A DNA stretch of 11,089 bases from contig CAZPFE010000017.1 of the NCBI GenBank assembly GCA_964585805.1, forward strand, positions 1 through 11,089, written 5' to 3'. Below the pieces are notes generated by a model. The model ran no database searches. It was not told the DNA's origin and saw nothing but the letters and a program-made list of their open reading frames with translations. The DNA comes from CAYLWZ01 sp964585805 (lineage in GTDB: Bacteria > Patescibacteriota > Minisyncoccia > Minisyncoccales > GWA2-38-27). Positions within the stretch are counted from its first letter, which is position 1; each line of letters starts with the position of its first letter. The position numbers and the translations under genes are program-made. Below are positions 1 to 6,049 of the stretch, piece after piece.

Positions 1-2
1 AA

Positions 3-2177
3 GATATTCCTCTTTCTTTACTTCTTCTTTACTTTATTGTTGAAAGTAAATCACAAGAGATAAAGTTTATTTTTAATCGTCTTTCTTTAGATATTAAGGA
101 AATAAAAAAGAAAATTGAAGATGAAATTAATAAGATAAAAAAACAAAAGAAGAATAATTTTTCCTTGGAAGAAATTACAAAAAAAGCTTTGATAGTCGCT
201 AAAGAGAGAAAAAGAAATAGAGTTTATTTGAGGGATTTGCTTTTTGTTCTTTCTAAAGAAAATATTTTTTTTCAGAAATATTTAATTGTGAAAGATTTAA
301 AACCAGAGGATATTGATAATTTGGGAAAATGGTTTGAGAGGGTAGAGAAGGAAATAAAACGGACTAAAAAATTTTGGGCATATGATAATTTACTTAAAAA
401 GGGTTCTTTAGCAAGGAATTGGACATCAGGTTATACCGTTACTTTAAATAAATATTCAATTGATATAACTGAAGAAGTGAGGCAGAATAGTTTTAAATTG
501 GTTGATCATCAAAAAGAGTTAAACTTGTTAGAGAGATATCTAACAGAAACCGAAATTAATAATGTATTAATAATAGGAGAAAAAGGAGTTGGGAAGAGAA
601 GTATTATTTACGGTTTTGCCTACAATGCTTTATTGGGAAAGAATATTTCTATTTTGAATTATAAGAGAGTGGTAGAATTGGATATGCCTCGTTTATTGGC
701 TGAAATAGAGGATGTGGAAAAAGTAGAACTTATTTTAGATCAAATTTTTCAAGAAGTGGCTAAAGCAGGCAATATTATTCTTTTAATAGATAATTTTCAT
801 AATTATGTTTCTCAACCTTCGTCAAAAATTGGTATTATAGATATATCTGGAATTATTAGTTCTTATCTCCAATTACCTCAATTTCAGTTAATTGCTATTA
901 CAACCTATGAAGGTTTGCATCGCTATATCGAGAAACAGGAATTTCTTTTATCTTCTTTTAGAAAAGTAGAGGTTTTGCCAATTTCAAAAGAAGATACTTT
1001 GGAACTTCTGGAAAATTTAGTATTTTTTTATGAAAAGAAGTATAAAATATTTATTTCTTATCCTGTTTTGCGAGAGATTATAGATTTAAGTGATCGTTAT
1101 TTACCTTCACTGGCTTTTCCAGAAAAAGCGATAAATGTTTTAGATTCAGTAATGGCTTATGTTGCTAATGAAAAAAAGGAGAAGTTTGTTTTAGTAGAAG
1201 ATGTTGCTAAAATTATTACTGAAAGAACAGAAATTCCTGTCGGCAAAATAGAAGAAAAAGAGAAAGAAATTTTACTTCATTTAGAAGATCTTATTCATCA
1301 GAGAATTATAAACCAAGAAGAGGCAGTAAAAGATATTGCGGTTGCATTAAGAAGAGGGCGAACAGGTATTGTTATTAAAAACGGTCCAATAGGAAGTTTT
1401 TTGTTTTTAGGTCCTACTGGAGTTGGTAAAACAGAAACCGCCAAGGCTTTAGCAGAAATTTATTTTGGTTCTGAAGAAAGAATGATTAGATTAGATATGT
1501 CTGAATTTCAAGAAATAAAAGATATCAAACGTTTAATTGGTTCAGAAACAGGAGAGGGTATTTTAACCGTTCAGGTTAGAGAAAATCCTTTTTCTTTGGT
1601 GCTTCTTGATGAACTTGAAAAAGCCCATCCTAATATTTTAAATTTATTTCTTCAAGTTTTAGATGAAGGTTATTTAACGGATGGATTAGGTAGAAAAGTT
1701 AATTTTAAAAATACAATTATTATTGCCACAGGAAATGCTGGTTATAAAGTAATTTTAGAATCTTTAAAAAATAATATTTCTTGGGAAAAGGTTAAACAAA
1801 GGTTGTTAGATTATATTTTTAATAATAATATTTTTAGACCCGAGTTTGTAAATCGTTTTGATGCTTTGGTTGTTTTTAAACCTTTAACAAAACAAAATTT
1901 GCTTGCTATTGCTGAACTTATTATGTCAAGATTAAAGAAAAATTTACAGGAAAAGGGGATTGAGTTTGTTATTACTGAAGAATTGAAAGAGAAGATAGTT
2001 CAATTAAGTTATAATCCAGTTTTTGGAGCAAGACAAATGAGAAGAGTTGTTCAGGATAAAGTAGAAAATGTTATTGCTTCAGATTTGCTTTCAGGAAAAA
2101 TCAAAAGAGGGCAAAAAATATTAGTAGACCCTTCATCATTTAAAGTTGTTATTCTTAATTCTTCGGAAAATTTATAA
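3..2177 (+). CDS. ClpC-like AAA+ ATPase (Clp/Hsp100 family), 5' end outside window
   Basis: This is a double-AAA+ Clp/Hsp100 protein that probably remodels proteins. The frame is open from the left edge, so the gene starts upstream; the TTG at 165 is an internal Leu, not the start. Residues are numbered from that TTG. The translated edge and residues 1-50 look like two Clp_N helical repeats. D1 lies at about 100-365 with Walker A GEKGVGKRS (138-146) and Walker B ILLIDN (D209, N210). D2 has canonical Walker A GPTGVGKT (416-423), Walker B LVLLDELEKAHP (D482, E483), the Arg-finger stretch FRPEFVNRFD and sensor 2 GARQMRR near 625. D1 is odd: R replaces S/T after the Walker A lysine, N replaces the catalytic Glu, and the usual ERRF arginine pair reads SSF. 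The D1-D2 linker is too short for the ClpC middle domain. The D2 GYVGY pore loop is shortened, and no LGF/VGF ClpP-docking loop is seen. Membership of the family is firm. A ClpP-independent role is an inference. Confidence 0.88.
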   Translation, partial: DIPLSLLLLYFIVESKSQEIKFIFNRLSLDIKEIKKKIEDEINKIKKQKKNNFSLEEITKKALIVAKERKRNRVYLRDLLFVLSKENIFFQKYLIVKDLKPEDIDNLGKWFERVEKEIKRTKKFWAYDNLLKKGSLARNWTSGYTVTLNKYSIDITEEVRQNSFKLVDHQKELNLLERYLTETEINNVLIIGEKGVGKRSIIYGFAYNALLGKNISILNYKRVVELDMPRLLAEIEDVEKVELILDQIFQEVAKAGNIILLIDNFHNYVSQPSSKIGIIDISGIISSYLQLPQFQLIAITTYEGLHRYIEKQEFLLSSFRKVEVLPISKEDTLELLENLVFFYEKKYKIFISYPVLREIIDLSDRYLPSLAFPEKAINVLDSVMAYVANEKKEKFVLVEDVAKIITERTEIPVGKIEEKEKEILLHLEDLIHQRIINQEEAVKDIAVALRRGRTGIVIKNGPIGSFLFLGPTGVGKTETAKALAEIYFGSEERMIRLDMSEFQEIKDIKRLIGSETGEGILTVQVRENPFSLVLLDELEKAHPNILNLFLQVLDEGYLTDGLGRKVNFKNTIIIATGNAGYKVILESLKNNISWEKVKQRLLDYIFNNNIFRPEFVNRFDALVVFKPLTKQNLLAIAELIMSRLKKNLQEKGIEFVITEELKEKIVQLSYNPVFGARQMRRVVQDKVENVIASDLLSGKIKRGQKILVDPSSFKVVILNSSENL

Positions 2178-2216
2178 TTCAGAAAGAGAGGAGTAATTAG
2201 ATAGATATAAATTTTT

Positions 2217-2251
2217 AAAGCCTCTTTATTAATAAAGAGGCTTTTTGTATT
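2217..2251 (+). terminator. Rho-independent terminator of the Clp-like gene
   Basis: A perfect 28-nt inverted repeat (14-nt arms, AAAGCCTCTTTATT and its complement, 2217-2244) is followed by further T residues. It starts 40 nt after the Clp stop codon and separates that gene from the mraZ promoter. The A-rich left side means it could also work in the other orientation. Confidence 0.9.
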
Positions 2252-2263
2252 AATAAATTTATC

Positions 2264-2370
2264 TGTGGAAAACTTAGGGATTGACTATAGATAGCAAAGT
2301 GGTGTATAAAGAAAGTGTAGTGGATGATTGTGGAAAAATGTGTGGAAAACTATTGAAAATTGTGGATAAC
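2264..2370 (+). promoter_or_regulatory. Cluster of TGTGGAAAA/TGTGGATAA and AAAGTG boxes (MraZ operator or DnaA boxes)
   Basis: TGTGGAAAA occurs at 2264-2272, 2329-2337 and 2341-2349, and TGTGGATAA at 2361-2369. AAAGTGG (2296) and AAAGTGT (2312) lie between. GTGG cores start at 2299, 2320, 2330, 2342 and 2362, giving steps of about 10, 12 or 20 nt, close to whole helical turns. MraZ is known to bind short GTG-containing repeats about 10 nt apart upstream of its own gene, so autoregulation is the likeliest reading. However, the complement of TGTGGATAA is TTATCCACA, a consensus DnaA box, and TTTTCCACA is a near match. DnaA binding is therefore a real alternative. Confidence 0.6.
2281..2310 (+). 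promoter_or_regulatory. Probable promoter of the mraZ-rsmH-ftsL-ftsI operon
   Basis: A -35 like TTGACT (2281-2286) and a -10 like TATAAA (2305-2310) are separated by 18 nt, a good sigma-70-type match. This predicts a start near 2317 and a leader of about 70 nt. It lies just after the Clp terminator and before mraZ. An AAAGTGG element (2296-2302) sits inside the spacer, where a bound repressor would block RNA polymerase. Confidence 0.65.
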
Positions 2371-2389
2371 TTAAAGTTTAATTTATTTT

Positions 2390-2821
2390 ATGCTTATTGG
2401 TGAGTATCGACATACGATAGATACAAAAAAAAGGATAGCAATTCCTTCAAAGTTTAGGAAAGAATTAGGTAAAAAGGTAATAATTACTAAGGGTCTTGAG
2501 AATTGTCTTTTTGTATATTCAGAAAAAAAATGGAAGGAGGTTATGAGGAAGTTAGAGAAAATGCCTACTGTTCAAAGCGGGGCAAGAAGTTTTGTAAGAA
2601 TTATGCTGGCGGGAGCAATGGAAGTTGAGTTAGATCGTCTGGGTAGAGTTCTTATTCCTGATTATTTAAAAGAATATGCTAATTTAAAGAAAAATGTGGT
2701 AATTTGCGGTCTTTCAAATAAATTAGAAATTTGGGATTCTGATCAATGGAATAGATATAAAAAGAAAGTTGAAAAAGAAATTGCCGAGGTTTCTGAAAAG
2801 TTAGGAGAGTTAGGAATATAA
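2390..2821 (+). CDS. mraZ: Transcriptional regulator MraZ
   Basis: This is the DNA-binding regulator that heads the division and cell-wall cluster in many bacteria and usually represses its own operon. The 143-residue length is typical. Two AbrB-like MraZ half-domains are visible, each with the family DxxxR signature: DTKKRIAIP (D11, R15) and DRLGRVLIP (D82, R86). The start MLIGEYRHTID is the classic MraZ N-terminus, which fixes the ATG even though the upstream bases are AT-only and carry no Shine-Dalgarno. It is the first gene of the operon, 9 nt before rsmH, and its upstream region carries phased GTGG repeats of the kind MraZ binds. Nothing appears to be missing. Confidence 0.96.
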   Translation: MLIGEYRHTIDTKKRIAIPSKFRKELGKKVIITKGLENCLFVYSEKKWKEVMRKLEKMPTVQSGARSFVRIMLAGAMEVELDRLGRVLIPDYLKEYANLKKNVVICGLSNKLEIWDSDQWNRYKKKVEKEIAEVSEKLGELGI

Positions 2822-2830
2822 TCTAAAAAA

Positions 2831-3727
2831 ATGGCGATTCATATTCCTGTTCTTAAAAAAGAAGTTTTAAATTATTTAAATCCAAAAGAAAATGAAAATT
2901 TTATTGATGCTACTATTGGCGAGATGGGGCATAGTTTAGGGATTTTAGAAAGGAACAAGCCGAATGGTAAAGTTTTAGGGATAGAATTAGATCCTGAGAT
3001 TATTGAGAGAGATAAAGAAATAATTAAGGAAAAGAGATTAGAAAGAAGAATTATTTTAGTGAATGATTCTTATGTTCATTTAAAAGAAATTGTTGAAAGA
3101 AATAATTTTCAATCAGTTAAAGGAATACTTTTTGATTTAGGGATATCTAGTTGGCATTTAGAGCAATCAGAGAGAGGATTTTCTTTTAAAAATAATGAGT
3201 TTTTAGATATGCGTTTTAATCCTCAAGAAAATAGAGTTAAGGCAGAAGAGATTATAAACGAGTGGACAGAGGAAGAACTTGAGAAGATTTTTAGAGAATA
3301 TGGAGAGGAAAAGTTTAGTAAACGAATTGCAAAGAAGATATGTCAAATTAGGCAAAAAGAAAGAATAAAAACAACGCTTCAGCTTGTAGAGGTAGTGAGA
3401 AAAGCAATTCCCGTTCCTTTTAGAAGACAAAAAATTCATTTTGCCACAAGGGTTTTTCAAGCGCTTAGAATTGCTGTTAATCAGGAATTAAAAAATTTGG
3501 AAGATGTTTTACCTCAAGCATTATCTGTTTTGGAAAAAGGAGGAAAAATAGTGATTATTTCTTTCCATTCTTTAGAAGATAGGATTGTTAAAAATTTTTT
3601 TAAAAACAAAGCAAAAAAAGGTCTTTTAGAAATTTTAACTAATAAACCAATAACAGCCAGCTTAGAGGAAATTCAGATAAATCCTCGAGCGCGAAGCGCT
3701 AAACTTAGGGCGGCTGTAAAAATATGA
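2831..3727 (+). CDS. rsmH: 16S rRNA (cytosine(1402)-N(4))-methyltransferase RsmH
   Basis: RsmH (MraW) transfers a methyl group from S-adenosylmethionine to N4 of C1402 in 16S rRNA, at the ribosomal P site. The 298-residue protein shows the family motifs in order: SAM-binding DATIGEMGHS (26-35, usually GxGGHS, here with M for the middle Gly), GIELDP (50-55), DLGISS (102-107), ERGFSF (114-119), LDMR (125-128), FATRVFQALRIAVNQEL, ISFHSLEDR, and the C-terminal NPRARSAKLRA. The ATG lies 9 nt after the mraZ stop with no Shine-Dalgarno, and PVLKKEVL right after the start matches the family N-terminus. Its TGA stop overlaps the next start as ATGA, suggesting translational coupling. The mraZ-rsmH-ftsL order is the conserved dcw arrangement. 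Confidence 0.97.
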   Translation: MAIHIPVLKKEVLNYLNPKENENFIDATIGEMGHSLGILERNKPNGKVLGIELDPEIIERDKEIIKEKRLERRIILVNDSYVHLKEIVERNNFQSVKGILFDLGISSWHLEQSERGFSFKNNEFLDMRFNPQENRVKAEEIINEWTEEELEKIFREYGEEKFSKRIAKKICQIRQKERIKTTLQLVEVVRKAIPVPFRRQKIHFATRVFQALRIAVNQELKNLEDVLPQALSVLEKGGKIVIISFHSLEDRIVKNFFKNKAKKGLLEILTNKPITASLEEIQINPRARSAKLRAAVKI

Positions 3728-4095
3728 GTCAAAATTGTTCTTTAGTTTTAAATTCTTCTTTTGGCTGGAAAAATAGTTTGTCTTTAAGATTTTGTTCTAA
3801 ACGAATTATTTATATTTCTGCCTTTGTTTTAATTTTATGTTTTTCAATTTTTTATATTTTCCAAATAAATCAATTGATTTCAGAAAAATATTTAATTCAA
3901 AGATATAAACAAGAACTAAAACAAATTGAGAAAGAAAATGATGAGTTAGCAATTCGTTTAATTCAAGACAGTTCTTTAAGTTATATTTCTTGGAGTACTG
4001 AAGAAAAAGAAAATTTATTAGAAGATATGGGCTTCCAAAAAATAGATAGGATTTACTATATTCAGGATTTAGATAATCAATTCGTTGCTAGATAG
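3724..4095 (+). CDS. ftsL: FtsL/FtsB-like small septal membrane protein
   Basis: This 123-residue bitopic protein has a short basic N-terminus, one membrane segment at about 28-48 (very hydrophobic, I/F/L-rich) and then a charged coiled-coil stretch at about 48-82 with regular E/K/Q/L spacing. The tail contains an MGF and an IYYI segment, resembling the lG(M/F)..p.....yi ending of FtsL. FtsL acts with FtsB and FtsQ as a scaffold that activates the septal synthase. Sequence conservation in FtsL is poor, so the call rests mainly on size, topology and the slot between rsmH and ftsI. FtsB/DivIC-like is the alternative. It begins inside the rsmH stop (ATGA overlap), has no Shine-Dalgarno of its own, and ends 18 nt before ftsI. 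Confidence 0.72.
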   Translation: MSQNCSLVLNSSFGWKNSLSLRFCSKRIIYISAFVLILCFSIFYIFQINQLISEKYLIQRYKQELKQIEKENDELAIRLIQDSSLSYISWSTEEKENLLEDMGFQKIDRIYYIQDLDNQFVAR

Positions 4096-4113
4096 AATAA
4101 AAAAACAATAATA

Positions 4114-5784
4114 ATGAAAAAAAAGTGGCGTTTAAAGTTAATTTTTGTATTTTTTATTCTTTTTGCAGCGGCCATTATTAGTCGTTTGATTATTGTCCAA
4201 GTTTTGGATTGTGATTATTATCGCGCGTTGGCTCAAGGGCAAGAAAAAAATCTAAAAGTTTTGAAAGGAGAAAGAGGAGAGGTGTTTTTTAGGGGAGGGG
4301 AAGTTTTGGCTACAAACATTGAAGAAAAATATTTATTTGTTTCACCTTTGAAAATTAAAGATAAAGAAAAAACAGCAGATATTCTTTCTCAGATTACTGG
4401 TTTAGACAAGAATTTTATTTTAGAAAGAATTAGAAGAAATAGTCTTTTTGAAAAAATAAAAGATGGTTTGTCTAAAGAAGAAGAGGAAGAGATAAAGAAT
4501 AAAAAGTTAATTGGCGTCTATATTGGCGAGAAAAAGACAAGAATTTATCCCCAAAATGAAATTGCTTCTCATTTAATTGGATTTTTAGATAAAGATGGAA
4601 ATGGTCAATATGGGATAGAAGGGTATTATGATGATATTTTACAGGGCGGAGAGATAATTTTAAAAGATAATAATTTTTTAAAAGTAAATAAAGCCAAAGG
4701 AAAGAGTATATTTCTGACACTTGATTATAATATTCAATTTAAAGCAGAGGAATTACTTCTTAAAGCAAAAAAAGAGTTTGAAATAAAGAGTGGTCAGATT
4801 ATCGTTGTTAATCCTTTTTCTGGCGAAATATTGGCGATGGCTGAGTTTCCAAACTTTAATCCTAATAATTATTCAAAAATAAAAGATTATAGTATTTTTC
4901 AAAATTCAGCTGTTCAGAAATTATTTGAGCCGGGATCTGTTTTTAAAGTTATTACTATGGCTGCTGCTTTGAATGAGAAAAAAGTTTCTCCTCAAACGAC
5001 TTATTTTGATTTAGGTTATGTTAAAATAGGAGAGAACATAATTCGTAATTATGATAATCGTTCTTTTGGCGAACAAACAATGACTAATGTTTTAGAAAAA
5101 TCAATTAATACAGGAGCGGTTTTTGCTGAAGAAGCAGTCGGTTCTCAAAAATTTTTGGAATATATTGAAAAATTTGGTTTTTTTGAACCAACAGGCATTG
5201 ATTTGCCAGGAGAAATTTATTCTCAAAACATAGAATTAAAAAAAGGAAGAGAAATAAATTTTGCTACCGCTTCTTTTGGTCAAGGGATTGAAGTAACTCC
5301 AATTCAGCTTATACGCGCTTTTTCAGCCATAGCCAATGGAGGTAAATTAGTTAAGCCGTATATTGTTGAAAAATTTGTTGATGGCAAAAGAATAGAGAAA
5401 GTTACTCCAGAAATTTCTTCCCAACAAGTTATTTCCCAAGAAACAGCCTCTCAATTAACAGCAATGCTGGTTAGTGTAGTAAAAAATGGACCTTATACCA
5501 GAAGAGCGAGAATCCCGGGTTATTATATTGCTGGTAAGACAGGAACTGCTCAGGTTCCTTGGACTTCTTTAGGTATAAAGAAAAAGGGATATTCTTCAGA
5601 AACTTGGCAAAGTTTTATTGGTTTTGCTCCTGCTTTTAATCCAAAATTTTTAGTTTTAGTTAAACTTGACTTTCCAAATACTTCTAGTTCTGAATATTCC
5701 GCTGTTCCAATTTTTAGAGAAATGGCAAAATATATTATTGACTACAAACAAATACCTCAAGATTATACTGAAGATGAGGAGTGA
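4114..5784 (+). CDS. ftsI: Septal peptidoglycan transpeptidase (class B PBP, FtsI/PBP2-like)
   Basis: This is a class B penicillin-binding protein of 556 residues that cross-links septal peptidoglycan on the outer face of the membrane. A signal-anchor helix lies at about 8-28. The PBP dimerisation (pedestal) domain spans about 50-200, and the transpeptidase domain about 220-545. All three active-site motifs are intact: SVFK (nucleophile S275, K278), SIN (330-332) and KTGT (475-478). GQGIEVTPIQ before the KTGT is also typical. The usual RGxIxDRNGxxLA near the start of the pedestal reads RGEVFFRGGEVLA (54-66), so the DRN is lost. No PASTA domain follows. FtsI rather than the elongation enzyme PBP2 (MrdA) is chosen from the rsmH-ftsL context. 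No Shine-Dalgarno is seen before the ATG. It is the last gene of the operon; no murE, mraY or ftsW follows. Confidence 0.93.
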   Translation: MKKKWRLKLIFVFFILFAAAIISRLIIVQVLDCDYYRALAQGQEKNLKVLKGERGEVFFRGGEVLATNIEEKYLFVSPLKIKDKEKTADILSQITGLDKNFILERIRRNSLFEKIKDGLSKEEEEEIKNKKLIGVYIGEKKTRIYPQNEIASHLIGFLDKDGNGQYGIEGYYDDILQGGEIILKDNNFLKVNKAKGKSIFLTLDYNIQFKAEELLLKAKKEFEIKSGQIIVVNPFSGEILAMAEFPNFNPNNYSKIKDYSIFQNSAVQKLFEPGSVFKVITMAAALNEKKVSPQTTYFDLGYVKIGENIIRNYDNRSFGEQTMTNVLEKSINTGAVFAEEAVGSQKFLEYIEKFGFFEPTGIDLPGEIYSQNIELKKGREINFATASFGQGIEVTPIQLIRAFSAIANGGKLVKPYIVEKFVDGKRIEKVTPEISSQQVISQETASQLTAMLVSVVKNGPYTRRARIPGYYIAGKTGTAQVPWTSLGIKKKGYSSETWQSFIGFAPAFNPKFLVLVKLDFPNTSSSEYSAVPIFREMAKYIIDYKQIPQDYTEDEE

Positions 5785-5809
5785 TATTTGAATGATATTT
5801 AGCTAATTC

Positions 5810-5838
5810 TTGATTTTTTTTAATTTTTTTATTATTAA
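5810..5838 (+). promoter_or_regulatory. Weak candidate promoter for the 6050 gene
   Basis: TTGATT (5810-5815) and TATTAA (5833-5838) are 17 nt apart, which would start a leader of about 205 nt. The surrounding sequence is nearly all A/T, so chance matches are likely. It is listed because the hairpin at 5993-6011 leaves no room for a promoter between it and the ribosome-binding site. The 6050 gene must therefore be transcribed from upstream of that hairpin. A TATAAA at 5962-5967 is another -10 candidate but has no clear -35. Confidence 0.25.
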
Positions 5839-5877
5839 ATTAATAATTAAATTTAAAGCAAAGTTTTGAGATTATTT

Positions 5878-5961
5878 ATGGAAAGAGGTCAGAAATTTCA
5901 ATTTTGTTGGTTGTTGATTGTACTTCAGGGACTGAGGAGTCTTTCTGGAAGTTTTTTGTGA
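5878..5961 (+). other. Possible 27-codon leader ORF before the 6050 gene
   Basis: An ATG at 5878 opens a 27-codon frame ending in TGA at 5959-5961. Its product begins MERGQKFQFCWLLIVL and is hydrophobic in the middle. It overlaps the first hairpin (5922-5952), and its stop lies just after it, as a leader peptide in an attenuator would. No Shine-Dalgarno precedes it. ORFs of this length arise by chance, so coding is unproven. Confidence 0.2.
5922..5957 (+). terminator. Hairpin with T-run after ftsI (probable terminator)
   Basis: ACTTCAG (5922-5928) pairs with CTGGAAGT (5945-5952) with one bulged G, and an inner GACT/AGTC (5930-5933 with 5938-5941) extends the structure. A run of six T (5952-5957) follows. 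It is the first plausible terminator after the ftsI stop, about 140 nt downstream. It is imperfect, so it may be leaky or conditional. Confidence 0.5.
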
Positions 5962-5992
5962 TATAAAAATAGATAAAAAAGAAAATTTTCAG

Positions 5993-6020
5993 AAGGACTC
6001 CAAAAGTCCTTTTTTATTTT
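5993..6020 (+). terminator. Terminator-like hairpin in the leader of the 6050 gene
   Basis: AAGGACT (5993-5999) and AGTCCTT (6005-6011) form a perfect 7-bp stem with a CCAAA loop, followed by TTTTTATTTT. It ends only about 20 nt before the ribosome-binding site of the next gene, so it either ends the ftsI transcript or acts as an attenuator. Its left arm plus loop (AAGGACTCC, 5993-6001) can also pair with GGAGTCTTT at 5936-5944 (9 pairs, one G-U). That alternative fold would prevent the terminator forming. Confidence 0.65.
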
Positions 6021-6035
6021 GTTCTTTAAAATAGT

Positions 6036-6043
6036 AAAGGAGG
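6036..6043 (+). promoter_or_regulatory. Strong Shine-Dalgarno for the 6050 gene
   Basis: AAAGGAGG is placed 6 nt before the ATG at 6050, an optimal match to the anti-Shine-Dalgarno. It supports this start over the in-frame ATG 9 nt later; the first 18 bases are a 9-nt tandem duplication, ATGAAAGAG twice. None of the other protein genes with a visible start in the window has a comparable site. Confidence 0.85.
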
Positions 6044-6049
6044 TAAGAG

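Noticed and set aside
2264..2370. The replication origin (oriC)
   Set aside because: Four DnaA-like boxes are present, but dnaA/dnaN are not adjacent, and the boxes sit on a division-gene promoter where MraZ sites are expected. GC skew cannot be judged from this window.
3203..3460. An 85-codon open frame on the - strand inside rsmH
   Set aside because: It lies fully within a convincingly conserved rsmH frame, has a low-complexity Phe/Leu/Lys product and no start signal. It is the complement of AT-rich coding sequence.
4472..4720. An 82-codon open frame on the - strand inside ftsI
   Set aside because: It overlaps the pedestal domain of ftsI and its product looks like antisense of a Lys/Glu-rich protein.
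5785..6049. A T-box or other known riboswitch before the 6050 gene
   Set aside because: No T-box core (AGGGUGGNACCGCG) or other aptamer signature that I recognise is present. Only generic competing hairpins are seen.
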